From Branchiostoma floridae (taxonomy: Eukaryota > Chordata > Leptocardii > Amphioxiformes > Branchiostomatidae): DNA of 60,000 nucleotides. Every line of letters begins with the position of its first letter. Position 1 is the stretch's first letter. Position numbers and translations under genes: made by a program. Below, piece by piece: positions 22,038 through 32,795 of the stretch. Location: positions 28,764,249-28,824,248 of the forward strand of contig NC_049979.1 in assembly GCF_000003815.2 (NCBI RefSeq). Direction: 5' to 3'. The notes under the pieces were generated by a model, which saw only the letters and a program-made list of their open reading frames with translations, did no database searches and was not told the origin of the DNA.

Positions 22038-23990
22038 TCACCTTATGAATAACGTAACATGTACTTCATTTCGAATAGTGGACTCTGCCATCCTCCCTGG
22101 GAGGATATGCAGAGAGGCAAACTTTTGAGTGGTACTCTTAGGCACTAGCACCTCTTCTAGAATCTCTGCTCTAGTCATTGCGCGTATAAATCTCTCGCAA
22201 ATTTTCAAGTTGAAACCAGAGTTTTTCCCCAGACCAAACTCGGGTAGTTCATCCAACTTTTGTTTTTTCACCGCTTGCCCAGTCCCCAGTCCAAGGAATA
22301 CTCTAGCCAGTAGAGATGAAGAGGGCTGTGGTACAGTATGCCGGATTGCAGATACGCATCTCACCATATTGGCAGCTTCTGTGGTCAGGACAACCTCTCT
22401 TGCCACAGTTAGACTGAGGCAATTGTCACATGTTTTGTTGCAATTGTATGATGTTGTGTCTTCCCCAAACGCCTCTAACAAAACCTTTCTTCGGCACAGT
22501 TCTGTTTCACAGAAGTTGATAACATCAGCGAGTCTTCTGACAGCTCCGGCTCTGTATGTTTCCTCTTCTATGGCTCCTATCCTTGTGACATGTAAAGCCT
22601 TGTCTTTTGGGCTATAGAACAGGATTGCTTCTGCCAGCCTTCCATCACGCCCGGCACGACCTGACTCCTGCAAGTAATCTGGGACAGAGGATGGACATCC
22701 AAGGTGAACTACAAACCTTACATCCGGTTTGTCAATCCCTGCCCCTGCAGCTTTTGTTGCTACAAGTACATCCTTGAGGCCTCTTTGCCAGTCCAACAGA
22801 CTTTGTCTCCCCTCCTGCTCATTCTGTCCTGTGCCTGTGCCATGGTATTTAACTGTTTTTATACCATTTTCTTGCAGGTGATAGTGTATGTCCTTAACAT
22901 CACTTACTGTCTGGCAATAGACAATGCCACACTGTTCCTTGTGATCCAACACAACTTCACACACCTGCCCATGGCAAGCTTCCCTTGTCTTTCCCTTTAA
23001 CCTTACACTATACTGGATGTTTCTTCTGTCCACCGAGTTATGAAATGTACGGCATTCCCCCATCTGAAGGTGTGTCATGATGAACTGCTTTGTTGTTGGG
23101 GTGGCTGTGGCTGTACAAGCAACGATCTGTGTTTTGAGTTCTGCAAGTTTGGAAAGTTGTAGATAAGTGGGCCGAAACTCATGACCCATTTGATCCATGC
23201 AGTGGGCCTCATCCACGACCACCATCTCCAGAAGACCCCTTTCTTTCAGTCCTACCACACAGCCCCACACCACTGGCTTGTTGACAAGACTTTCCGGTGT
23301 TATTATGAGCAGTTTTGTTTTTGGAGTGTTGCTGTTGAGGTCATGGATGACAGTGTTGAGGGTCACCTCTGCAGTTAGATGTGATAGAAAGACTGCTGGT
23401 ATCCTTTTCTCTTCATACCTTCTCAGAATGTCTGTTCCAAGGGCAAGCAAGGGAACGATCACCACTGCTACACCTTTCCTTAGGAGGGCTGGTAGTGTGA
23501 AGCAGAGTGTCTTCCCACCCCCTGTCGGCATAACCAGAAAAGTGTTTTCCCCGGTGTGTATTGCATTGATGATATCTTTCTGTCCTGGACGGAAAGATTG
23601 CAGATTGAACACCTTGTTGAGGCATTCCTCCAAAGGGTCCTCAATGTCTGTTTCTCCGATAGGTAGGCAGGTAGAATTGTTGGCGGTAGCATCCTGGGAC
23701 TGATGCTTTTCCAGTGACATTTTCACATAGGTAGGTTTGCAGAAAATGGCGGGGAACCTCATGTTGTCTTGCACCTTTAAAATGTACCAGAGGTCATAGT
23801 GTACCTCCTTGTTTTTCCCCTGGACACTGACAGGGTACGGTGGCTGCGCACTGGAGAAGGAGTGAAGGAAGCCTCCAGCATGAAGAATTATACCTGCCTT
23901 TTTTGCAGCTTGTTCGGGTCTTGTAGCTGTGATTTTTGCAGTTAGTGCCACGCTTGTCACAGTATACTCCTCACCTGCTTGCTCACTCGC
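22038..23990 (-). CDS. RecQ-like helicase, exon 2 (helicase core and zinc-binding subdomain)
   Basis: It encodes residues 88-737 and ends at the stop codon 22038-22040. The acceptor is on the - strand, AG at 23992-23991. The frame remains open about 47 codons upstream of the acceptor, but that stretch is hydrophobic, Cys-rich and unlike a RecQ start, so I treat it as intron. Confidence 0.85.
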   Translation of the reverse strand, partial: ASEQAGEEYTVTSVALTAKITATRPEQAAKKAGIILHAGGFLHSFSSAQPPYPVSVQGKNKEVHYDLWYILKVQDNMRFPAIFCKPTYVKMSLEKHQSQDATANNSTCLPIGETDIEDPLEECLNKVFNLQSFRPGQKDIINAIHTGENTFLVMPTGGGKTLCFTLPALLRKGVAVVIVPLLALGTDILRRYEEKRIPAVFLSHLTAEVTLNTVIHDLNSNTPKTKLLIITPESLVNKPVVWGCVVGLKERGLLEMVVVDEAHCMDQMGHEFRPTYLQLSKLAELKTQIVACTATATPTTKQFIMTHLQMGECRTFHNSVDRRNIQYSVRLKGKTREACHGQVCEVVLDHKEQCGIVYCQTVSDVKDIHYHLQENGIKTVKYHGTGTGQNEQEGRQSLLDWQRGLKDVLVATKAAGAGIDKPDVRFVVHLGCPSSVPDYLQESGRAGRDGRLAEAILFYSPKDKALHVTRIGAIEEETYRAGAVRRLADVINFCETELCRRKVLLEAFGEDTTSYNCNKTCDNCLSLTVAREVVLTTEAANMVRCVSAIRHTVPQPSSSLLARVFLGLGTGQAVKKQKLDELPEFGLGKNSGFNLKICERFIRAMTRAEILEEVLVPKSTTQKFASLHILPGRMAESTIRNEVHVTLFIR

Positions 23991-24864
23991 CTGAAGAGAA
24001 AAAAGTGACAAACAACATAAGTAAACTGTACTATCTATCGTGTGCCAGAGTTTCCGTTTGTAACAACAAGCAAAGCAGATATCAAATATTACACCCATTA
24101 AATACAGCAAACCTGAATATGTCATCATCATATGACATAATATAGTACCTATTGAATCTATGATTTAGAACTTTGACTTGTATTCAAAATGCATCAATCA
24201 GTAATGAAATAAGTGCAGAAAAAAATGACATCTTCCCTTCGAAGTTTAAACTGAGACTAAAATGTAAACAGAATGCTATTCATACTGATAGGCAAGATTA
24301 TTTGTTATCCTAAATATTTCTTTCTCCCAGTGTTTACTAGGAAATCGTCATCGAGCTTCAATCAAAACACCTGCAAAATATTAACAGTCGTTTGAATACA
24401 ACTACGGTGGAAATTCAGTGGGATATTTGTAATCACATATATGAAACACATATTTACCGTGAGGGTATTATCTGATCAAAATAACAATTGTGCAAATTCT
24501 TTAGGTACCTTCCAAACTCCACACTTTGGGGAACGACTTTACCCAAATCGATTATACTTCACAATTCTTTTAAATAGTACAAAGTTAAACTATAGAAACA
24601 TACCTCGATTTCCAGGAGTTTCTCTTTCATTTCGGCGAAACAAAGCCGGTGGAGCATTTTCTCTGCAGCCTTCTCGGTGTTTCCGTCCGGTTTGCTGCCA
24701 TGCCTCGCACGATAGTGGACGTCCAGACCCGCACCGCTCACGTAAAACTCGCCATTACCCAAGCAGTCCTTGTGAGGGCATGGAACCCTCCCCTCTCTGG
24801 AGGCTCGGCACGCAGAATCCATGTTTTTCCTCTCTTTTCCGACGTTTTCTCCGCACGCTGCCAT
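22038..24864 (-). CDS. Zinc-finger/RecQ-like DNA helicase, two exons, 737 aa
   Basis: Joining 24864-24604 and 23990-22038 gives 737 residues with phase-0 splicing (GAG|GTATGT donor, TTCTCTTCAG acceptor). An N-terminal C2H2-like finger has C29, C34, H50 and H55. The SF2 core follows: FRPGQ (220-224), Walker A TGGGKT (243-248), DEAH box (347-350) inside the RecQ-style DEAHCMDQMGHEFRPTY, ACTATAT (378-384), ATKAAGAGIDKPDVRFVVH (498-516) and QESGRAGRDGR (528-538). CRR (586-588) and a C-x3-C-x2-C cluster (604, 608, 611) match the RecQ zinc-binding subdomain. RecQ proteins unwind DNA 3' to 5' in recombination and replication. No HRDC domain is evident. The finger plus a roughly 130-residue unrecognised region before the helicase is unlike cellular RECQ1, BLM or WRN. 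Pairing with the DUF6589-like gene suggests a mobile-element helicase, but a host gene remains possible. Confidence 0.85.
24604..24864 (-). CDS. RecQ-like helicase, exon 1 (N-terminal zinc finger)
   Basis: It encodes residues 1-87 from ATG at 24864-24862 (context TTGGACATGGCAGCG) and ends at a GAG|GTATGT donor with the GT at 24603-24602. The C-x4-C-x15-H-x4-H finger is in this exon. The intron is 613 bases and AT-rich. A start two codons further upstream would need TTG. Confidence 0.75.
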
Positions 24865-24869
24865 GTCCA

Positions 24870-25330
24870 ACTCGTCGTGACTTTGGTCTAAAAGCTTTTA
24901 TCGATGCAAATTTCTTCATTTTGCCACCTTTTCCCCGCCAAACGGTCTCAGTCATTTTTAACAAAGATACCGACCTTTTGTTTTGGTAGTGTGAAATACC
25001 CCGCTCACCGCTCTGGTGTTTCCGCCGAGCTATTTCTGGAAGCCCGTGACGTATCAGAGAGCTGCATCTCATTATTTCTCGGGTTCCCCCAGCGCTCGGG
25101 TGCGCTCGGGCAGCCGTCGGCTTCTTGCATACATTAACTCGCTAGCCGCCGGCTGCCTCATTAATATGCGGGCGCCATCTTGATTCCAAATCTACCAGCG
25201 TCCGTGGAGAAGGCCAAACGCGCCGCCGTGCAAAACTCCCTTCCGTGACATAACTCCCTCTCGGCAATGTAGAGGGATAATCTTAACGCCCTTACAGCGC
25301 CACCAAATCAGGTACATTCTAAAACTCCCT
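24870..25330 (-). promoter_or_regulatory. CpG-rich upstream region of the RecQ-like gene, with a YY1-like site
   Basis: CpG frequency rises sharply compared with the flanks. CAAGATGGCGCC on the - strand (25182-25171) is close to the YY1 consensus and lies about 310 bases before the start codon. No TATA box at a suitable distance stands out. A similar AAGATGGCCGCC word occurs twice upstream of the DUF6589-like gene. Confidence 0.4.
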
Positions 25331-25835
25331 TTGTTATAACGTGCCACTATTGTGGTGCCCTAAATAGTAAACTTGCGACCAGTTTTGGACCCGGTAACTG
25401 TAAAAATACTCAGGCTGTAGAAACGCACGTAGTGGCGTGCGCTCACAACTTACGATTTTCTAAGGCATTGAGACAAACACAAAACAAAACAAAACGACAG
25501 CTGTGAATTCCATAGAGTTTATTCAATTCAGCTTGAGGTGGATTGTGAATAAGCCCACGATCTCAAACCTATGGCTTCTTCACGGCGCTGGGTACGAGCG
25601 TGTGGTTGGTTGATGAATTGTCGTACACCGTGGGACGGTCCTGGGAGAAACACCGTTGGTCCCCTCCGAGTACTGTGATCTAATCCAGACATTCGTCTCG
25701 GCATGGTTGAAGAGTTCGTCCTGTCCTGGTTTGAGAGCCTGTCCCTGAGTGATAGATAACGGTGGATTTACTTTGACCCCAAAACACAGAAACCTTCTTC
25801 CAGTCAAGAAGTTGAGCCTGCATGTTGCAAAGTGA
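25331..25835. other. Non-coding stretch
   Basis: No gene I can support. A short AAAAC repeat lies at about 25479-25495. Confidence 0.4.
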
Positions 25836-25837
25836 AA

Positions 25838-26080
25838 AGTAGGGATAGGGTCAGTGCTTTACGCACGTTGTCAGGCTTTTTGTATCTCTGTTGTGTTCCA
25901 AAGAGTTTCAAACAAAGTAAAAAAATATATACGTGCTGCAAATACTTTAAAAAAAGGTCACACAAGTAGGGATAGGGTCAGTGTTTTATGCATGTTGTCA
26001 GTCTTTTTGTACCTTTGTGAGTTTTTAAACAAAGTAAAAGAAGTTGTACATACTGCAAATACTTCTAAAAAGGCTTTCAA
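25838..26080. repeat. Tandem duplication, 127-bp period, two copies
   Basis: AGTAGGGATAGGGTCAGTG starts at 25838 and at 25965. Both units continue with a TTGTCAG.CTTTTTGTA word, CAAAGTAAAA and CTGCAAATACTT. It is non-coding; the open frame across it is an artefact of the repeat. Confidence 0.85.
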
Positions 26081-26099
26081 GGACATGTTCATGCACTTG

Positions 26100-28515
26100 A
26101 CTTTGATATAAGTTACATGAAATGCTTGGTTTCTAATTATTAACTGTGCAAATAACTGATATAAAAAGACTTTTCTAAAGTGGAAACAAGATACTTCTTA
26201 AAAATTCCCTTCGTTTTACTGAAGTAAGGAGGCTTGAAACAATTCAACCCTACATGAAATATGTCCTTATAGTATAAACTGTTCAACTCCTTTCTTGTAG
26301 AGCATATAGCAAATGAGGCCAGTAATTGTGAACAACGAAGAAAACTGCAAGCAATGACTAAAGATATATAATACGTGACTGCCTACACGCTTGCTTCTAA
26401 GTCGCACTCTAAGGTCATCGGCCAAATCTAGACACATACAAAGGAGGGCATAGTCGGAGAGATTCTAAACAAATTCTAGGCATTGATCAGTAACATTGAC
26501 AGCATGTTCTGCATTTTGACCCAGTTGGCACAACGTGGGTGAAACCCTGTGGTGTAACACTCTCATACAAGACTAACGATGTTTAGAGACAAGGGATTAA
26601 CAGTCTTGAAAAAGTAAAGCACGATCATAACTTAGATACATGCAAGTTTCATGTGCTATATGCTTATGTTGAAAGAGTATTGCCTGAGAAGTCAAATATT
26701 TACAGCAATAATTTTGATATCAACTCGATAACTCGACACTAAATTAGTCTTGTACTTGATAATTCCACTAGTCATCATAATACCACCAGATAAAAAAAAA
26801 TCGTTATATAGGCCTACTTAATATATTTTAAGTTAAACACCAAAATATCTGAAGTGTTTATACATATGCTGTATTGGTACATCTCTTTAAATCACTTCAA
26901 ATATGTATGTATTATTTTTCATGTAACCATATTATGGCATCCAGTGGAATTATGAGAGTTGATATTAATATCTTCTTAATCTTATGATCTGAAATTGTAT
27001 AGACAGAAACACTATCAGTGCAATCAAGTATGAAAATTTAAGGTAACAATCAAATGAAATGGAACAAATTAAATGTGTCACCCGCATTTGTTAGAACACA
27101 GTAGACAATGACATCAAACAACCAAGATCATGAAAGATTAATGTGATCTGGTTGACATAAATGTTATTGAGAAAACAATCACAGAAACAAACCATAAGTC
27201 ACAAGAAGAACACTGACCAATCAGGGTTGGACAAGTCTATCGGCACGATTGCCCAGGGCAAGTGAAATATCCTATTGGACAAATGCATATCCTAGTACCG
27301 TGTGATTTTCCATGACATACATGAGTGTGATTTCAGGAAGTAGATATGGGGAGATATTGGTGTACTAGTCTGACTGAATCGTTCTCCCAGCCACTTGACA
27401 TCCACACAAAGTATAAATTAACCAACTAAAAGAGATCTAACTCCATAGTCTTGTAGTTAAAACATTGTCACATGCTACAAAGTCAAACCCCACAATAATA
27501 ATGCAGGTTCAGAATCTTGTTCAAAATTCAGTATGTACATCCAATCACTTAATCTTTGTACGTTGGAATTTCGATTATTTGCCTGTTTTCAATCCCTTCA
27601 TGTATTTGATTTTGATCACTTACAGTTAATCCCACGGGTATGAATTTTCAATATAAAAAACTAAAACCTTATAATTTAACGGAAAAATGAAGAATTTCCT
27701 TGCTACAAGTAGAAATGCTAAGAAATTTGTTGTGTAGTGAAAAGTTGTTATGCGTCCGTAGATTTTTTTGAATGTTCTTTTCCTTTACCAGAGGGAAAGG
27801 GATTTTCTTGAAATGTGTCCAATGCTGATAGAACAGAGTAACCTGAACCAGAACAAATTCCAAGGCATGAAATCAAACGAATGACAAGATAATCCATTAA
27901 CATGGCTCATCTGGTCACCTGTCATGATCCTAGTGGGGGGGATGGCTAATCAGAGATAAAACATGACTGTCACTGGAAGTAAACCCCAAGCAGATGTAGG
28001 GTCTGGCTCTGTCTTCAGTATCGAGAGACAACTCTTCTATAGGAGAGAACCTTTGCTTTGTTGTTGTTATCTTACATGCTAATAACAGTCACTGGTAAGG
28101 ATATATATATACAGACACTTAAGTACCGTGAAAATCATTAGGTTACATGTCCAAAATACCTGACATCAATGCGCCAATTACCATACCCGAATACGCTTAC
28201 ACTCAAGTTTTAAACTTTCTTGACGTATTCTGTTACTCAAAGATGAAAATTCAGCTCTGAAAAAAAAAGATGAAAACCTTCGATAGGCATTGAAGAAATC
28301 AGCACCATCTTTGTTTTGAGATTCTCTCAAAAGCACATGTTCTCTGTACCTGATACCTGAAGCTTAAATAACATTCAGTTCACTGTTTATACGTATGTCT
28401 CTGTCCTCTAAGAAGACCAGACATGTCTCTAAGCCTCTGTAACAAATTACTTGACTTTTACCTGATTGTACGTTTAGGCACACAATGATCTCTTGGTGTA
28501 CATTTGCGTTGAATA
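26100..28515. other. AT-rich non-coding stretch
   Basis: No gene is recognised on either strand. The only structure I can define is the MITE fragment at 27226-27330. Confidence 0.5.
27226..27330. mobile_element. Truncated MITE, CAGGGTTGGACAAGT family
   Basis: It begins TCAGGGTTGGACAAGTCTAT, continues GATTGCCCAGGGCAAGTGAA and fades after about 100 bases. It matches the left third of the complete element at 9621-9941. Confidence 0.7.
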
Positions 28516-28519
28516 GTTC

Positions 28520-28855
28520 CAGGGTTCTAGCTAGTGCATTTTAGCGTAGTGGGCCACTACGCTAAAATTTGTGACCACTACGCTAAAATAAGGCCCACTA
28601 CGCTCATTTTTGACTAGTGTAGTGGTGCTTTGCTATCATTTACTTGTTCAACAATGTCTAATCAATATCTTAACAATGAAAAATGATGATATGCCATTCA
28701 AAACTGACTGTGATGTTAACAGAATACCAACTTTTAACTCAACATTATCAAAATCTCACCGTGGAGGGGGCCAAGACCACACCAATCTCCTGATTGGTCA
28801 CTTCGCTACCATGCCATTCCCACTACGCTAAAATAAAATCCTGGCTAGAACCCTG
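28520..28855. mobile_element. MITE, hAT-like ends (CAGGGTTCTAGC family)
   Basis: The 336-bp element starts CAGGGTTCTAGCTAGTGCAT and ends TGGCTAGAACCCTG. AGTTC flanks both ends and may be part of a target duplication. The interior is a series of CACTACGCTAAAAT / ATTTTAGCGTAGTGG words in both orientations. A decayed relative of the left end appears at about 48392-48410 in dyrk1 intron 4. Confidence 0.8.
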
Positions 28856-29478
28856 AGTTCTGTTACCTCAGTCGTACCTCTACACTGTAGACAGAAGGCC
28901 TGGGGAAGCCATCTGTCATCCCTCCTTGTTGATAATCCCTGCCGTGTTTGTATGCCCTTATGGTTAATTTACTGTCTGCCCCACCAGGGCCTGGGTAAAT
29001 ATGTTATGTTTGTGTGTGTGTGTTATGTTATGTTAACCTGGGGAAAGTACAATTGGCGGAAGCGTGCTTCACTGCAAAGAGCTGTTTTAAGATAGGGAAT
29101 GCAGACAAGTCTGTGTCGGTTTTAGAATAAGAGGAGTTAAGGGGAAGGTGTATAGTTGGTGGTTGTATTTTTGCCAACTCCTCAGGGGGAAGGCTTTTTC
29201 CATGTGTTTCTTTTTTTTTGGCAAAGCCTGAATGCTTGCACTCAGTCTTGTCCTGTTTTAGCCTGATTGTCACTGTGTGACAACAAAGAAAAGCATATAT
29301 ACGGCTGTTTCACAATTGAGTGTACCGAACAGGGGTCACTGAGGTTGAAAAATCAACTTTAATATATATCAAAACTGATATTGGCATTTCAAAGGTACAT
29401 ACTTGTGGCTTAATATTCTAAAAGATCTCTGCACAACACCTCCCGGTTACTAAAGGTCTTTCTTTAATGGGGCACTGA

Positions 29479-30828
29479 GGGGGTACGGACGGGACAACTG
29501 TAAGACTGTATGTAAAGGTACATACATTATGCCCACATGAATAACTTAAGATAAACACTATTCCATGTTATCTTCCATCACTAGTATCCACAAGACCAGA
29601 AAACTAAATTTTATTTGCAGTAGCACCTTGTTGTGTCATTTTCTGGTCATTTATTGTAAGGCGATAATAACACCTTGCTGTCAATTCATGTCGAGGGAAA
29701 GATCAAATACAAATTTTTTAAATTCTAGCACTTTGATAGCTAAACTTTGTTAGAATTTCATCCTTTATATACCCCTACATAAGATTCTAGCATTCATACT
29801 TGGGCAACACATCAAGAGACTTGATGATTTCATGAATATGATAATACGTGGGGGTACGGACGGGACACAACCAGACAACAGACTGATACAGCAGGGTCTT
29901 GTTCAAACCTTTTGGAACACATTTGTTCGCTAAATGCAAGTTAAATAAAGCATCTACAAATACTGTAATAATGTTTAAACTAAGAAAAAAGGAGATAGAC
30001 ATAATTATTAGATCTGATCTGATCTAGAATGATCTGAGAATGCCATTAGAGCTTATTTTCTTTGATGGCCATGCTCAACTGGTGAACTTGATGGGATGTA
30101 TCTGTTCTGTCAGGGAATCTGCAATTTCTTGACATATTTGCAGATTTCTTCTGCTCTCTTTTGTCACAGCAAGTACTAGTACCCCTTTCGTCTCAAGGAT
30201 TTTATTTTGAGTAGGAGACTTGACAGGTCTCTCCAGAACCTTTGCTTTTCTCCTTGGTGTCTCGGGTAGTGCCTGTTCTGTCCTTGTCATGGCACTACCT
30301 GCACTGGGAGGTGGGGAAAATGGGTCATCACCATCATGAGGATGATCTGTGAGAGTGAGCTGGGCTAGAGGAGAGCATTGAACTGGACAAATAGGATGGT
30401 AACTTTAGGGGAATATCAGATTTCATCTCATACCAGTCCCAGGCAGTTTATGGGTAATAATGAAAAAACCTTAGAAAGAAAATGCTGGCAAATTCATTAA
30501 AAAGTACTATTTGTAGTGAGGAGATTAATTGTTTGTATCTGTTTAGTATTTATTATGTGTTATTCTAGCAATTGGGATGTCATTTTCCCCAGTTTTTTGC
30601 TTAAAACTAAAAGTGGGGGTACGGACGGGACAGGTGGGGGGTACGGACGGGACAGGGGTACGGACGGGACATTTGAAGTTATACAGTGCTGTATCAAGCA
30701 AGGTCTTTATCACAGATATGGTTTATATAATGGTTTGGTATCTAGTCAAAGAGACTTGTAAACCATCACAATTAAAAGCTTGTAATATTAGCCTAGTATA
30801 GAAATTGAGGGGGGGTACGGACGGGACA
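29479..30828. repeat. Six copies of a GGGGGTACGGACGGGACA motif, partly dispersed
   Basis: Copies lie at 29479-29496, 29850-29867, 30615-30632, 30637-30654, 30655-30671 (17 bases) and 30811-30828. Three are clustered; three are separated by hundreds of bases of unrelated AT-rich DNA. The motif itself is unchanged, while the flanks show no repeat. The reverse strand reads TGTCCCGTCCGTACCCCC. The clustered copies are in different reading frames, so shared coding does not explain them. Confidence 0.9.
30075..30290 (-). CDS. Possible terminal exon of an unrecognised gene
   Basis: A - strand frame of 71 codons, extendable upstream to about 30401 without a stop, ends in a normal stop. The composition is protein-like: charged, Ser/Pro-rich upstream (for example DGDDPFSPPPSAGSAM), and a helical-looking end (ESRRNLQICQEIADSL). 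I recognise no domain and found no matching upstream exon. It may be chance or a fragment of an old element. Confidence 0.2.
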   Translation of the reverse strand: MTRTEQALPETPRRKAKVLERPVKSPTQNKILETKGVLVLAVTKESRRNLQICQEIADSLTEQIHPIKFTS

Positions 30829-30839
30829 GAATTTTTCGG

Positions 30840-32170
30840 AAAATTACAGCTGATACTTTGATCCTTCGCTGTGAGTCAGATGAAAGTAGGAATGATCTCA
30901 TTCTACTTTTGTTCAGTTACATACATCATATCAAAACTTAACATGTCAAATTAACACTTATTACAGTACATTAAAACAATGCTACATACTTTGTAATCTA
31001 TAAGAAAATATTACATTAAAATTGGTAACATGTGGGTGAAAATGCAAAATAACCCTGCTGGCAAAAAAAAGTTGGAATATCTTCAAAAAATTGTAATATA
31101 TCTCAAGTTAACATATGACTGCATGTACAAAATAAAGAATTTTAAGGTAGCAGTCATGTTTTTAAAGTCAGTTGCAATGTTCAGAATGTGAAAAAACTGA
31201 ATGACCCCTGGTAACACTAAAAATGGGACATTTTTAGACAACATTTTTTACGATAGTTTCGCCAAATATTGATGGATTTCTCTATTTCTTTTTTTGTTGT
31301 GTTCCTTGTTACACCAGCTTTTGGAAAATAACAGTCAAAAACAGTAATATCTTATGTAGACTTTCTTATCAACTGGTAACATGTGGAAAAATAAATGGGT
31401 ACACTTAATTGTGAAACAGCCGATACATTATGAAAACTTGCAATATTGTATATACCTTCCACAATTATGCACTGTTTCTTTTGGAAAAGATCATTTATGG
31501 CAAGTTGGTCCAGGGTCCGAATCGTCTGCCGTGTTTACTACGACAGTGGAGAGATTGACAGAGGTTAGCTTGCGGCAGGAATCAAGAACTAGAAATATGA
31601 TTTGCAAGATTTGATGTTCAATAACATCATATTAGGGTTTATCTTTAGTACACATATCTTTGCTCATTGAATAATACTGATCATGGTTGCTTGTAGTACT
31701 CAAGAACTGTTGTATTATAGTGTCATTGGTGACGTAAGCACTCATGATTCTAAGAAATAGTGCATGAAAACTTGTAATGCTTTGACTCGGTCCATTTGTA
31801 ACAGACAGCATATGATTAGCATTGCTCCACAGGAGTTGCAACTAGCATGACAGAATAGGCAGCAGACTAAAGAAGTGTATTTTGGTTCAGTTAAGCATTA
31901 AAAGTTACACAGAAAGATAGTCTAACGCTGCTGTTGAAACAAGACGGCTGTGCAGCAGTTTGTTGAAAGGTTTCGTCTCCGCTGTCTCTATCTTTACATT
32001 GTCACATACCTTGCGAACATGGTTTGTGTAATCTGTATGGTACATTTAGTCAAGTGACAGGGCCTGTCTATAATGTGCCAAGGATGGTGGCAGGCAGGAA
32101 TTTTAGAACAAGTGACTAGAAGACATTTTAGATGGGACATTATCACCATCCATGAGTTTAGAGGAAAAGG
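30840..32170. other. AT-rich non-coding stretch
   Basis: Nothing recognised. Open frames are short and lack domains. Confidence 0.45.
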
Positions 32171-32171
32171 A

Positions 32172-32250
32172 GATTTGTAACCTCCATGAAAAATGGAGGT
32201 ATTGCTTTGGTCTGTCTGTGCATTACTATCTTGTTGGATTTCTAGTTTGT
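32172..32250. repeat. Terminal piece of the ACCTCCAT..ATGGAGGT repeat family
   Basis: ACCTCCATGAAAAATGGAGG is a hairpin-forming end (CCTCCAT and ATGGAGG arms), followed by TCTGTCTGTGCATT. It matches the reverse of the end of the copy at 34640-35035. Confidence 0.6.
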
Positions 32251-32589
32251 ATATTTGTGTAAGACGGGACCGTCTTACGATTGTCTGGATGGTATTGATG
32301 TGTGGTTTGTGGATAGGTCTTGGAAAAATGAAGGTCAATGTCAATTATAAGCTGTCCTGCGACCGACTGCGCTTACGATACATTTGAATGCTATGGTCTT
32401 GTTTCATTGGTAGCAAATAGCTTTTCATTTGAGGAAGAAGTAGTATAGGTTTGGGCTACCTAGCAGCTTGCTCTGGGCTCAGTGGCAAGGGTCTATAATG
32501 GTAACTTGAACACAGCACCTAGTACTTATGACAGTTGCGGCCATTTGATGTAGAAATTATATGGGCAAAACCCCTACTATTTTCAATAA

Positions 32590-32795
32590 GACGTATGGGT
32601 GCTACGTGCTCGAGGTGCAGCTCTCCTCAAACACAGGACCTCTATTTAACGTCCCATATCCGAGTGGCGTCCCTAACTGAAGCTAGGTACTCATTTTCGC
32701 CTGAGTGAAATGAGGAAAGTCGTGTAAAGTGGGGTTTTCGAAGCAGGACCTCTAGCCTTTGGACCAAACACCTTGTCAAACGATGCCACCGGAGC
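32590..32795 (-). repeat. tRNA-derived SINE fragment, reverse orientation
   Basis: On the + strand it contains AGGTACTCATTTTCGCCTGA followed by GTGAAATGAGGAAAGTCGTG and TAAAGTGGGG. Reversed, this is the CCAGGTGTAAA / GACTTTCCTCA / GGCACTTTACA order seen in the other two SINE fragments. A CAGGACCTCT..GGACC segment corresponds to the box-B side. Confidence 0.55.

Noticed and set aside
22129-23703. Several + strand frames (162 and 168 codons) over the helicase gene
   Set aside because: Antisense shadows of the RecQ-like exon, whose motifs are all in the - strand frame.
24004-24131. Upstream extension of the helicase frame as the protein start
   Set aside because: The extension is hydrophobic and Cys-rich, follows no acceptor and is separated from the core by a good TTCTCTTCAG acceptor. 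The zinc-finger exon gives a better start.
14085-25330. Terminal inverted repeats bounding the two-gene block
   Set aside because: I compared the flanks by eye on both strands and found no convincing pair; only the short YY1-like words recur. Not claimed.
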